From NCBI RefSeq assembly GCF_024363565.1, contig NZ_JAJEKE010000020.1, forward strand, positions 19,797 through 83,796: 64,000 nt of DNA, given 5' to 3'. Shown here piece after piece: positions 35,134 through 43,677 of the stretch (the first letter of the stretch is position 1; every line of letters begins with the position of its first letter). The notes beneath the pieces were generated by a model, which was not told the DNA's origin, ran no database searches, and saw nothing but the letters and a program-made list of their open reading frames with translations. The stretch is from Lutispora saccharofermentans (GTDB lineage Bacteria > Bacillota > Clostridia > Lutisporales > Lutisporaceae). The position numbers were made by a program, and so were the translations under genes.

Positions 35134-35177
35134 CAGTTATTTGCTTGCTTCTTACAAAGCTAATCCCCCAAAAAACG

Positions 35178-35212
35178 TAAAAGATCCCGGAATCAAGTCC
35201 GGGATCTTTTAA
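35178..35212. terminator. Bidirectional terminator between ISAs1 and the AcoX-like gene
   Basis: AAAGATCCCGGA, a 6-base loop, TCCGGGATCTTT: perfect 12-bp stem with A-run on one side and T-run on the other. It ends the minus-strand AcoX-like gene that stops at 35209. Confidence 0.88.
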
Positions 35213-36318
35213 ACCTTTACCTTATATATTGTCTTTTCTCTATAGCCAGTTATTACTCCTATATAGCCGCTGAGCATATTATCAGTTTTCTCGTCTCCTG
35301 TATCTACCAGAAAAGGATTGCCCCTAAGCTCACTAAGCTTTTCTTTAGTAGCTGCAACAATTATATTCTCTTTGCCTATTGCTTTTAGCACTCTATAGCT
35401 CAGTTGCTGATTGCCCCTGCCGAATAAATAGCCTTGACCTCCAATAGGAGTAATGATCAACTTGCACTTATTGTTGCTCGTTATATCCACTAGCTGTTTT
35501 TCTGCTACATCCAGAGCAAATACTCCTTTGTTTAATACCACATCTACTCCCAGAAGAGTATAAGGCAGTTTAAGATTCTCCATGACAGGTCTTGTAGTGG
35601 TGCCAGGTCCGATAATATAGTATACTCCGGCTTCCATATTATCAATTATATCTAATGCTATGGCATTCTGAGATGCCTGCTGGCTCATGGGAGTACCGGC
35701 TTTTCTGTTTTGCACATACTTCTTTTCAAAGGGTATTTTCAGATATCCATAGAGGCTTGTGGTGACTTTTCCTGCCCTATATGCATCCTCATTTATATCA
35801 AGAACCTCTGCTTCTTGTACCTTTGTTATCTTTTCCGTAAGATACAATCTTGCCAGTTCACCGGCCTTAGCAGGAGTTTGTGCATATATAGGAGAGTGAA
35901 TCTTCACGCCTGCTGGAATACCTACTACCACAGCCTTATCTCCCACTGCCTTGTATATATCTCTTGCTGTACCGTCCCCTCCTGCAAAAAGAATCAAATC
36001 AGCACCTTCATCCAGCATGCTTTTGGCTGCTGCCAATGTATCTGCAGACGAGGTGCGGCTACCGCTCTCTATGCACACCAGCCTGGTGTTAAATCCCAGC
36101 TCCAATGCCTCAGATTCACCCATGCTGCCGCTGCATGTGAGAATTTCTATCTCATCTTTTATCTGCAAGAGTTCCTCCAGAGCCTTTTTGCCTCTTTGGG
36201 GAGATCGGGGCACGGCTCCTAATTCCAGTGCCTTATCCAAGACTCCATCCGTGCCTTTAAGCCCTACACTGCCTCCCATGCCTGCTATGGGATTTATTAT
36301 CAAGCCTAGCTTTTTCAT
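35209..36318 (-). CDS. ATP-NAD kinase-fold protein (AcoX-like, COG3199 type)
   Basis: A 369-residue protein starting at ATG 36318, preceded by GGAGGGAGAAG; an in-frame extension to 36414 runs into a repeat element and is rejected. The N-terminal MKKLGLIINPIAGMGGSVG and the nucleotide-binding loop ILFAGGDGTARDIYKAVG near residue 107 define the NAD-kinase/diacylglycerol-kinase fold. AcoX proteins of acetoin operons belong to this group, and their biochemical role is unsettled. It lies downstream, in the same direction, of the GcvPB-like, GcvPA-like and SDR genes but separated by a 630-base repeat-rich spacer. It may be part of that pathway, for example making a phosphorylated cofactor. Functional assignment is inference. 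Confidence 0.8.
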   Translation of the reverse strand: MKKLGLIINPIAGMGGSVGLKGTDGVLDKALELGAVPRSPQRGKKALEELLQIKDEIEILTCSGSMGESEALELGFNTRLVCIESGSRTSSADTLAAAKSMLDEGADLILFAGGDGTARDIYKAVGDKAVVVGIPAGVKIHSPIYAQTPAKAGELARLYLTEKITKVQEAEVLDINEDAYRAGKVTTSLYGYLKIPFEKKYVQNRKAGTPMSQQASQNAIALDIIDNMEAGVYYIIGPGTTTRPVMENLKLPYTLLGVDVVLNKGVFALDVAEKQLVDITSNNKCKLIITPIGGQGYLFGRGNQQLSYRVLKAIGKENIIVAATKEKLSELRGNPFLVDTGDEKTDNMLSGYIGVITGYREKTIYKVKV

Positions 36319-36359
36319 CTTCTCCCTCCGTTTAAATTCGCATTTCGCTAAAGGGAGAC

Positions 36360-36875
36360 GGAGAACACGGATTGGCACTGAATTATTCATGGATTTACAC
36401 GGAAAGTATATCATGTTGTTCTGCCCAGATATTACAAGAAAAATAATAAGCTGATCGTACTAATACATATAAAATTTATAGCAACCATATATACGGCAAT
36501 TAAAGACATTATATATCGTTCTAATGGAGGAACGACCGAAGGATCTAGATTCTTCGCTCACGCTCGGAATTACTACGCGTTATCCGCACCACGATAAGCG
36601 AAAACATATCTGGTCATTCTGAGAGCACAGCTCGAAGAATCTCAAATTAGATCCTTCGGGCGCAGCCCTCAGGATGACAAGAAAGCCGGTCTTTCATAAC
36701 AATGACAGCTGCTCTAATCATATATGTGCTTCGCATGTCAATGTTCGCTCTTCGCTAAGAACCGTTAACAAAGCAAACAAAATATTCTCAGTACATACCG
36801 CCTATATCTGCTTTAATATAATGCCCTCTCCGTGTTAATCCGTGCAATATTCCGTGTCTTTCCGTGTTTCCCGTC
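36360..36875. repeat. Composite inverted-repeat element, family A copy 1 (with nested family B)
   Basis: It begins GGAGAACACGGATT at 36360 and ends with AATCCGTG at 36837-36844 and further CCGTGT repeats to about 36875. It shares over 150 aligned bases with the copy at 42726-42990 but carries an extra internal block including the fold-back at 36613-36678. No protein-coding frame of note is present in this 630-base spacer. Confidence 0.8.
36613..36678. repeat. Fold-back intergenic repeat, family B copy 2
   Basis: GTCATTCTGAG...CTCAGGATGAC with inner arms CGAAGAATCT/AGATCCTTCG, the same design as 5756-5827. It is nested in the family A element. Confidence 0.8.
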
Positions 36876-36946
36876 CCCTTATGACCCGTAAGGAATACCC
36901 TAATCTCCTGAGCTCTGAGCTCTGAGTTCTGAATCCTGAGTTCTAA

Positions 36947-38512
36947 TTATTTATATTTCTTTAAATAAGCTCTCCAGGTTATAGCCCATTTAGCAGGGTC
37001 ATCCATGCCTGATTCATCAACCTGATGGCATACGCTTCTGTGGGGAGCTGTCTTTATTATTTCAGGATTTTCATAGGCTTCCCTGAAGACATGCTTCAGT
37101 GTCTCAATGTATTCGTCCAGATCCTCTTTGGACGGGGTCTCTGTGGGCTCCAGAGTTGCCGGCTCAGGAACATAGTATGGATGATGGCTGGTCCAGTAAT
37201 GCATTCCGAAATCCATCATTCTCCTCTGTATATCTCCGGAGGTTATGCCTGTATCCTTTGTCATTTTCTCCAAAGTATATCTTACCTGCTCTATTCTCTG
37301 CTTGCCTTTGATATAAGGAGCATCTACGCATTCGATTTCCATAAGCTTCTTGAACATATAGTTGTTGTTCAATACTGCTATCTTTGCAACCTCATATAAT
37401 CCTTCAGCTCCCAAAGACATTATCCATGCGTAAGCCTTCATTATGACCTGGGCTACTCCGTTGAACATCCTTACCTTTCCTATGCTGTAAGGATTATTTG
37501 TTATATCATAATTCAAGAAATATTTCTCTCCGTCATAATCTATCAAGGGGCCGGGCAAATATTTCTCCAGCTTCTTGGTAACACCGGTGGCACCCACTGC
37601 AGGACCGCCGCAGCCATGAGGCGTGGAGAAGGTCTTGTGGAGGTTGAAGAAGCACATGTCGAAGCCTGCCGCCGACGCTCTGGTGACTCCCAACAAACCA
37701 TTGGCATTAGCCTGGTCATAGCCGCAAAGTCCGCCGACCTTATGAACCAGCGCTGTAAATTCTTTTACTCTTGGGTTGTAAACTCCCGTGTCTTCCGGAT
37801 TCGCAACTATGAAGGCTGCAGTCCTCTCGCTTACGGCTTCTTTAAAGGCTTCAAAATCCGGATATCCTTCTTCATCGGGGTGAATATATATTATCTTATA
37901 GCCTTTTACAGCCGGTGCAGCAGCATCGGAGGGGTGAGAGTATATAGTAGTTATTATTTCGTCTCTTTGCTCTTCCTCGCCTTTTTCTCTAAAATAGTTC
38001 CTCACTACTGATGCCATGGTCATTATGGCCTGGCTGCCACCGCTGGGCTGGAAGTTGAATCTGTCCATCCCGGAAATTTCTCTCATATATACATCCGTTT
38101 TATACATGATTTCCAATATGCCCTGAACCGTGCTTTCATCCTGAAGCGGATGGAGCTCTGTCATTTCAGGCATTCTGGCTAAGGCTTCATTTACCTTGGG
38201 GCTGTATTTTACGGTGCAGGTCCCCTGACCGATTTCTATATTCACATCCGCACCCAGCGTTTCCTGGGAAAGTCTCATATAATGCCTGAGCACTCTGGGC
38301 TGTGAGATTTCAGGAAGGGCCGGAGCTGCTTTTCTTCTCATCCCTTGAGGCAAAGCTGATATTCCGTCGCCAACTGCTTTCTCTATTTCCGCTTCTGCCT
38401 TTGGCACCAAGATGCCTCTCTCACCCTTTTTGCTCAGCTCAAATATTATTGGCTCATCCCATTTGGCCTGGTGAAAATTTCTTACTTTAAAATCTCTATT
38501 TATTCTTTTCAT
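36947..38512 (-). CDS. Glycine dehydrogenase (decarboxylating) subunit 2-like protein (GcvPB homologue)
   Basis: A 521-residue PLP protein homologous to GcvPB. Clear family parts: LPEISQPRVLRHYMRLSQE near residue 66, LHPLQDESTVQGILEIMY near 120, the PLP-lysine motif FFNLHKTFSTPHGCGGPAVG with Lys293, and HRSVCHQVDE near the end. Differences from canonical GcvPB: the GSCTMKYNPK block reads GTCTVKYSPK, and the HGTNPASA block reads SHPSDAAAPA near 192. No gcvT, gcvH or lpd is in this window. GcvPA is encoded 21 bases upstream. The complex would decarboxylate glycine or, given the altered motifs, another small amino acid. GAAAGGAAGG precedes the ATG. Confidence 0.82.
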   Translation of the reverse strand: MKRINRDFKVRNFHQAKWDEPIIFELSKKGERGILVPKAEAEIEKAVGDGISALPQGMRRKAAPALPEISQPRVLRHYMRLSQETLGADVNIEIGQGTCTVKYSPKVNEALARMPEMTELHPLQDESTVQGILEIMYKTDVYMREISGMDRFNFQPSGGSQAIMTMASVVRNYFREKGEEEQRDEIITTIYSHPSDAAAPAVKGYKIIYIHPDEEGYPDFEAFKEAVSERTAAFIVANPEDTGVYNPRVKEFTALVHKVGGLCGYDQANANGLLGVTRASAAGFDMCFFNLHKTFSTPHGCGGPAVGATGVTKKLEKYLPGPLIDYDGEKYFLNYDITNNPYSIGKVRMFNGVAQVIMKAYAWIMSLGAEGLYEVAKIAVLNNNYMFKKLMEIECVDAPYIKGKQRIEQVRYTLEKMTKDTGITSGDIQRRMMDFGMHYWTSHHPYYVPEPATLEPTETPSKEDLDEYIETLKHVFREAYENPEIIKTAPHRSVCHQVDESGMDDPAKWAITWRAYLKKYK

Positions 38513-38533
38513 ATCTTGCCTTCCTTTCTGCCA

Positions 38534-39937
38534 CTAAGAACGAAGGATTTCTTCGATGGCGGTAATCAGTTTGTCTATATCGGTCTTTGTGTGAATTTCC
38601 GTCACACAGTATAAGGCGCATTGTCCAAGCTCTGGGAATTCACAGGATAAGTCTTTGCCCCCAAAGATGCCCCTTTGCAGAAGTTCTCTGTTTATTTCCT
38701 TCACTGTTTTGCCTGTGGCGTTGAAATCTACGACAAATTCTTTGAAATTCACTGAGCTGAATTTTGAGCCCACAACACCTTCAAGCTCATTTAATCTGCT
38801 TATCGCATATTGGGATTTTTGCAGAATATTTTGGCCAAGCTCTTCCATTCCTTTGGGGCCCATCGTTGCCAGATATACTCCTGCAGTTATTCCCCATAGA
38901 GCGGATTGAGTTCCTACATATTCTTTGCCATGCTCCCTGTGATGGCCGAAGGATGTTCTGTCATAAGCTACATCGCCGAAGCCATATTCGCCTTCCACAG
39001 TGGTAGGTGCGATTCCGAAAAGTCTGGATGGGAATTCCATGACGAACTTTTCATCATCCATGGTGGCCATGAAGCCGGATTGACCTCCACCATAGTTCAT
39101 ATGAATGCCCAAAGGCTGCAAATCTCCGCATATTATGTCCGCTCCGTATTTTACCGGAGGCTCCATAACCCCCAGAGAGCTGGGGTCGACTCCCACCAAG
39201 CTGAGAGCTCCTATTTCATGTGCCATATCCGATATCTTCTGTCCGTTTACTTCTATAAAGCCCAGATAGGAAGGGTTTTCAAAATACACTACTGCTGTTT
39301 TTGAAGACAGCTTTTTTTTCAGATCCTTCAGATCCATAAGCCCGGTATTTTTGTCGTATTCTACAGGTACCAAGGTTATATCAGGATCGCAGTAGTTTTT
39401 CATCGCAAGGAACTTCTCATGATCCATGGCCTTCGGCACCAAAACTTCTTTGCGATCTGCAATCCTTGAAGCCATCCTGACGGCTGTAGCCGCTGCCTGT
39501 GACCAATCCATGGTAGGAACGTTGACTACTTCCATATCGACCAATTCTGCCACTAAGCTTTGGTACTCGAATAAGGTCTGGAATCTTCCAAAGTCATTGT
39601 ACGGCTCTCCGCCATAGGCGGTAAGGAATTCTCCCCTGGAATTGATTTCGTCGCATATGGCTGGCACATAGTGCTGCCAGCAGCCTGCTCCAAGAAAATT
39701 GAGATAGTCATTGCAGCTTTTGTTCTTTTTCAGCAGTCCTTCCACGTGTCTCCTCAGCTCATATTCGGACTGAAAAGCTTTGGGAAGGTTCATATTTTTC
39801 GTCAGCTTCAATTCCTGAGGTACTTCCTTGTGCAGGTCCTCCAGGCAGTTTAATCCGATTTCCTTCAGCATCTCCTGTTGTACCTCAGGGACTGAGTTTG
39901 GTATATAAGGGTGATTTTTAAAGCCTTTTATTGCCAT
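38534..39937 (-). CDS. Glycine dehydrogenase (decarboxylating) subunit 1-like protein (GcvPA homologue)
   Basis: A 467-residue homologue of GcvPA, the non-lysine half of the split P-protein. Conserved: HPYIPNSVPEVQQEML at the start, FLGAGCWQHYVPAICDEI near residue 81, EFLTAYGGEPYNDFGRFQTL near 103, VDPSSLGVMEPPVKYGADI near 250 and GDLQPLGI near 271. The signature that in canonical subunits reads REQHIRREKATSNICT is replaced near 328-343 by RTSFGHHREHGKEYVGTQ, so the substrate or carrier-protein side differs. GGAGG precedes the ATG. It is followed by the GcvPB homologue and preceded at 30 bases by an SDR. It should form the alpha2beta2-type P-protein with its neighbour. Confidence 0.82.
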   Translation of the reverse strand: MAIKGFKNHPYIPNSVPEVQQEMLKEIGLNCLEDLHKEVPQELKLTKNMNLPKAFQSEYELRRHVEGLLKKNKSCNDYLNFLGAGCWQHYVPAICDEINSRGEFLTAYGGEPYNDFGRFQTLFEYQSLVAELVDMEVVNVPTMDWSQAAATAVRMASRIADRKEVLVPKAMDHEKFLAMKNYCDPDITLVPVEYDKNTGLMDLKDLKKKLSSKTAVVYFENPSYLGFIEVNGQKISDMAHEIGALSLVGVDPSSLGVMEPPVKYGADIICGDLQPLGIHMNYGGGQSGFMATMDDEKFVMEFPSRLFGIAPTTVEGEYGFGDVAYDRTSFGHHREHGKEYVGTQSALWGITAGVYLATMGPKGMEELGQNILQKSQYAISRLNELEGVVGSKFSSVNFKEFVVDFNATGKTVKEINRELLQRGIFGGKDLSCEFPELGQCALYCVTEIHTKTDIDKLITAIEEILRS

Positions 39938-39967
39938 ATTATTCTCCTCCAGTATATAAAAAAATAA

Positions 39968-40747
39968 TTACGCGATTCCGCCGCCATCTACTACTAAAGC
40001 TGTTCCGGTGACCCAAACGGATAGATCGCTTGCAAGGAATAATACTGCATTCGCTATATCCTCAGGCACTCCCAATCTTTCCAATGGCCTGCCCTTAGCG
40101 GAATCCTTAAGGAAAGCATTTACTTCACAGCCCAATTGTTTTCCTTCATCTCTCAGCATTGCGGTATCCGTGTCCCCGGGATTTATGCTGTTTACTCTGA
40201 TATTCTGAGGCCCATGGTCAATAGCCATAGCACGGGTGAGATTTACTATGCCGCCTTTCATGGCGCAATAAGCAGCAGCTTTGTCGCCGCCTTTGAGGCC
40301 CCAGCCTGAGCCGGTATTTATTATGCTGCCTCCGCCAACCTCTGCCATGACAGGGATAACGAATTTTGACATAAGATATGTTCCTTTAAGCCCAACGCCT
40401 ATTACAAAATCCCATTCCTTTTCTTCCAAATCCACTACAGTTTTCCTTACCGTGACTCCCGCATTGTTGAAAAGTATATCTATTCTGCCAAACTTGTTTT
40501 TTATATTTTCTACGGTTTTTCTGACATCCTCCAAAGAAGTTACATCACATTTGAAAAATTCTGCTGTCCTTCCTTCTTTGCGTATTCTCTCGGCTGCTTC
40601 TTCCCCTTTAGGACTTATATCTACCATTGCCACCTTTGCTCCATATGCTGAAAGGAGCTCCGCAGTTCCTAAGCCTATTCCTGAAGCAGAACCGGTTATA
40701 ACTGCCACCTTTCCCTCCAAATTCAGGACATCCTTTTTTTGCAACAT
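39968..40747 (-). CDS. Short-chain dehydrogenase/reductase
   Basis: A 259-residue classical SDR starting at ATG 40747, 8 bases after GGAGGG; an in-frame start at 40792 lacks a ribosome site. Motifs: NAD(P)-binding TGSASGIGLGTAELL near residue 19, NNAG near 93, catalytic Ser in GSGWGLKGG near 146, and YCAMKGG (YxxxK) near 160. The C-terminal end LVVDGGGIA is typical. It probably oxidises a hydroxy group or reduces a keto group of a small substrate. It is the first gene of the operon with the GcvPA/GcvPB homologues, transcribed from a -24/-12-like promoter. With them it may convert a hydroxy- or keto-amino acid before decarboxylation; that step is inference. Confidence 0.88.
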   Translation of the reverse strand: MLQKKDVLNLEGKVAVITGSASGIGLGTAELLSAYGAKVAMVDISPKGEEAAERIRKEGRTAEFFKCDVTSLEDVRKTVENIKNKFGRIDILFNNAGVTVRKTVVDLEEKEWDFVIGVGLKGTYLMSKFVIPVMAEVGGGSIINTGSGWGLKGGDKAAAYCAMKGGIVNLTRAMAIDHGPQNIRVNSINPGDTDTAMLRDEGKQLGCEVNAFLKDSAKGRPLERLGVPEDIANAVLFLASDLSVWVTGTALVVDGGGIA

Positions 40748-40788
40748 CTTAAGCCCTCCTCGAAAATTATTCTTATACATATATATTT

Positions 40789-40803
40789 GCACATTCTATG
40801 CCA
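40789..40803 (-). promoter_or_regulatory. Sigma-54-like promoter of the SDR-gcvPA-gcvPB operon
   Basis: Minus strand TGGCAT-AGAAT-GTGC has GG-N10-GC spacing; the -12 element departs from TTGC by one base. It lies about 40 bases before the SDR start. Confidence 0.65.
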
Positions 40804-40921
40804 AAACCTTTTTTATTAAGTAATATTTTTCCTCTATGGCAATCACAGTGCGGATCATAGGTTTCCAAGGCCTTGAGTGAAATATGGAGGACAGGCGCTT
40901 AAATATGGCAATATATTTATG

Positions 40922-40948
40922 TGTCATTTTTGTCATATTAATTGTCAT
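40922..40948. promoter_or_regulatory. Three direct TGTCAT repeats upstream of the activator gene
   Basis: TGTCAT occurs at 40922, 40931 and 40943 (9 and 12 base steps), between the divergent activator gene and SDR operon. Possible binding sites of the activator encoded at 40990. Confidence 0.4.
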
Positions 40949-40989
40949 TAGCGTCCATAGGATATATAATTAAAAGCAGAGGTGATAGG

Positions 40990-42741
40990 ATGAGTTATCT
41001 AGAGAATCATAAGGATATGTTAAAAACTATTATACAAATAATAAACGATGCACTAAACCTTGATTGCGCGGTTTTTGACACCGAAAGCAATCTGATAGCC
41101 AGCACTACTCAATACCTTAAAAGAAAGGGCAACTCGGTCCATGCCCCCTCTATCGAGGAGGTAATTTTAAACGGCAACATATTGGTGAACAAGCCCGGCT
41201 ATATGAAATCCTGCATAGGCTGCCGCTTCAGGGAGCATTGCCCTGCCACTATAGAGTTTTTGAACTGCATCAAGATAGAGGAGCTTCCAATAGGAGTAAT
41301 AGCATTGACCTCCTTCACAAAATCCGGCCATGATAAAATAACTCATAATATTGATTTGTATACCAAAATCCTGAATGAGATAACGGTTTTGATTTCAAAT
41401 ATGATATACAACAAGGATAAGACAAGAAGGACTCTGGCTATGGAAGAGATGCTGCAATGCGCCTTAAATATCTCAGATGACAGCATGATCATCATTGACA
41501 GCGCAGGCTCCGTCTCCTATGGAAACGATTCGGCCTTAAAGCTGTTCTCCTTCTGCAGCTTATATACCCAGACAGTGCGCCAGATATTGCCGGAGCATAT
41601 GAACAGCAGGATAATGAAGGGCGAAGAGATCCAAAACGAGATAGCCAGAATAACCAATCAATATATGTTTGTAAGCAGCATGCCCATAATCCATAACGAT
41701 GCCTTTATAGGTGCGGCTATAAGAATAAGCCAGGATAGAGAGACCAAGTACAGCAAGAAGCCCGACCATAAGGCAAACAAGGATAGGTGCCTGGAGGATA
41801 TCAAAGGTGACAGCTTTGCCATAAAGGATTTGAAGAAAAAAGTAAGAAAGATAGCCAGCAGTTCTTCAACTGTTTTGATCACAGGAGAAACCGGAACCGG
41901 CAAAGGGCTTCTGGCAAAAGCTATACATTTTGAGAGCAGCAGGGCAAACCAGCCTTTTGTAATGATCAATTGTACAAGCATACCCGAAAGCCTTTTCGAA
42001 AGCGAAGTGTTCGGCTACGAAGAAGGAGCTTTTACCGGAGCTAAAAAGGGAGGCAAGCCGGGAAGGTTCGAGTTAGCCCAGAAAGGCACGATTTTTCTCG
42101 ATGAAATAGGCGAGATGCCCATGCCCATGCAAGCCAAGCTTCTGAAGGTGCTGCAGGAGTATACCATAGAAAGAGTGGGAGGAATTTCATCCATACCGGT
42201 TGATGTAAGGGTTATTGCTGCCACGAACAAGGATCTTGAAGCTTTGATAAAAGAAAAAAAATTCAGGGAAGATCTGTACTATCGTCTCAACGTAATACCC
42301 ATCGATCTTCCTCCCTTAAAAGAAAGGAAAGAGGATGTAGGCCCCTTGTCCAAGGAATTCCTTAAAAAATACAATCATAGATTGAATAGAAAGATACCCG
42401 GCTTTTCTCAGGAGGTCATGGATTTCTTTATGGATTATTCCTGGCCGGGCAATATCAGAGAACTGGAGAACATCGTTGAATATGCCGTCAATATGGCAGA
42501 AGGCATGATAACTATTGAGGATATACCCCATAAATATTCTCAGCTCAATAAGGAAGCAAAGGAATCCATAAAATCAAAGGTTGAAAGCGTAGAGCTGGAG
42601 ATGATCAAGCAGGCGCTGGACAAGCATGGATGGGATGTAAAGGGCAAGGCCCTGGCAGCAGAAGAGCTGGGCATGGGGCTCAGGACACTGTACAGGAAAC
42701 TGAAAAATATTGAAAAATGGAAGACGGAGAACACGGATTGA
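40990..42741 (+). CDS. Sigma-54-dependent activator (Cys-rich sensor, PAS, AAA, Fis)
   Basis: A 583-residue enhancer-binding protein. ATG at 40990 follows AGAGGTG by 5 bases; an in-frame start at 40942 is rejected. Residues 1-140 are a sensor with the cysteine cluster SCIGCRFREHCPATIEF near 74, which could bind a metal or Fe-S centre. A PAS domain spans 150-250. The AAA+ domain (275-500) has GETGTGKG, GAFTGAKKGGK and TIFLDEIGEM. A Fis-type helix-turn-helix ends the protein (KALAAEELGMGLRTLYRKLK). The gene is divergent from the SDR-GcvPA-GcvPB operon and is its likely activator. Its last codons (KTENTD) and TGA stop come from the family A repeat that begins inside the gene. Confidence 0.92.
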   Translation: MSYLENHKDMLKTIIQIINDALNLDCAVFDTESNLIASTTQYLKRKGNSVHAPSIEEVILNGNILVNKPGYMKSCIGCRFREHCPATIEFLNCIKIEELPIGVIALTSFTKSGHDKITHNIDLYTKILNEITVLISNMIYNKDKTRRTLAMEEMLQCALNISDDSMIIIDSAGSVSYGNDSALKLFSFCSLYTQTVRQILPEHMNSRIMKGEEIQNEIARITNQYMFVSSMPIIHNDAFIGAAIRISQDRETKYSKKPDHKANKDRCLEDIKGDSFAIKDLKKKVRKIASSSSTVLITGETGTGKGLLAKAIHFESSRANQPFVMINCTSIPESLFESEVFGYEEGAFTGAKKGGKPGRFELAQKGTIFLDEIGEMPMPMQAKLLKVLQEYTIERVGGISSIPVDVRVIAATNKDLEALIKEKKFREDLYYRLNVIPIDLPPLKERKEDVGPLSKEFLKKYNHRLNRKIPGFSQEVMDFFMDYSWPGNIRELENIVEYAVNMAEGMITIEDIPHKYSQLNKEAKESIKSKVESVELEMIKQALDKHGWDVKGKALAAEELGMGLRTLYRKLKNIEKWKTENTD

Positions 42742-42990
42742 CACTGAATTATTCACGGATTTACACGGAAAGTATATTATGTTGTTATGTGCAAATATTA
42801 CCGGAAAAATAATAAATTAACCATACTAAGCCATATAAAACTTATAGCAACTATATATACGTCAATTGAAGACATTATATGTCATCCTGAGGACGGAACG
42901 ACCGAAGGATCTAGATTCTCAGCATATACACACTACGGCCGCTATGTCTGCTTTGATATAATGACTTCTCCGTGTAAATCCGTGTTCTCC
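42726..42990. repeat. Inverted-repeat element, family A copy 2
   Basis: GGAGAACACGGATT (42726-42739) and its exact complement AATCCGTGTTCTCC (42977-42990) bound 265 bases homologous to 36360-36844. It fills the space between two converging genes and contributes the 3' codons and stop codons of both (the sigma-54 activator and aroK). Confidence 0.85.
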
Positions 42991-43481
42991 ATCCCTATGG
43001 CTTCTATTATATCATCTATAACCTGGTCAATCCCCTTATCATTTAATATCTGTATATCGCAATATTTTTTGTAAAGCTCTATCCTATCCTCATATAAGCT
43101 GCAAAGCTGATCTTTGCCATTTTTGAGAAGAGGTCTTCTGGATACATCCACATCTGATAATATATCATCCAGATTCCTGTCAATAAAAATTATTACACCA
43201 TTTTCCTTCAGGGCCCGTATATTGCAATCCTTCAATACAATACCGCCGCCTGTGGCTATGACCAGGGGCTGCATCTTTGATACTTCCCTTACTGCCTTTT
43301 TTTCAATTTCCCTGAAATGCGCTTCACCGTATTTGAAAATATCAGAGATGGTCCTCCCTTCCTTTTTTTCTATGTATTCGTCTATGTCGCAGAATTCCAT
43401 GCCAAGCCTTTCTGCAAGCCTTTTACCTATTGTGGACTTGCCGCTGCCCGGCATACCGATCAGCACTATATTTCTGCCCAT
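42942..43481 (-). CDS. aroK: Shikimate kinase
   Basis: A 179-residue cytosolic kinase that phosphorylates shikimate at the 3-hydroxyl. ATG at 43481 follows AAGGAG by 9 bases; a longer in-frame start at 43598 is in repeat sequence. Walker A GMPGSGKSTIGKRLA near residue 9, shikimate-binding DIDEYIEKKEGRTISDIF near 32, ATGGGIVLKD near 77, and lid RPLLKNGK near 115 are all present. The last 16 residues (MENTDLHGEVIISKQT) are encoded by the family A repeat, an unusual C-terminal tail. It is the last gene of the aroB-aroA-aroC-aroE-aroK group, separated from aroE by a 200-base gap that also carries repeats. Confidence 0.93.
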   Translation of the reverse strand: MGRNIVLIGMPGSGKSTIGKRLAERLGMEFCDIDEYIEKKEGRTISDIFKYGEAHFREIEKKAVREVSKMQPLVIATGGGIVLKDCNIRALKENGVIIFIDRNLDDILSDVDVSRRPLLKNGKDQLCSLYEDRIELYKKYCDIQILNDKGIDQVIDDIIEAIGMENTDLHGEVIISKQT

Positions 43482-43555
43482 CGTATTATCTCCTTTTCTA
43501 TGGGGTATTCCTTGAGGGCCAGCCACTGGCCTCCAGCTTTGAGCATGCCTCCGGA

Positions 43556-43660
43556 GTCCTGGAGAACGGAAACCACTGAAAGACACGGAATTTTTCACGA
43601 AAAAACACGGAAAGATTTTTTGTGAAGTTTCAGTGCCCTTCTGTGTTCACCGTTCCCTCT
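43556..43660. repeat. Partial family A-like CACGGA repeat
   Basis: GACACGGAATTTTTCACG, AACACGGAAAG and the inverted CACTGAAA/TTTCAGTG and TCTGTGTTCACCG are related in sequence to the family A ends. It lies between aroE and aroK in the shikimate group. Confidence 0.5.
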
Positions 43661-43677
43661 GACCCCAAAGCCCTACC

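Noticed and set aside
36319..36414. N-terminal extension of the AcoX-like protein in the open frame
   Set aside because: It translates a repeat element and the ribosome site fits ATG 36318.
40748..40985. Glycine riboswitch upstream of the SDR-gcvPA operon
   Set aside because: I could not find the paired aptamer architecture; the region contains a sigma-54-like promoter and TGTCAT repeats instead.
43482..43598. 39-residue N-terminal extension of shikimate kinase
   Set aside because: It corresponds to CACGGA-type repeat sequence; AAGGAG precedes ATG 43481 and the Walker A motif follows normally.
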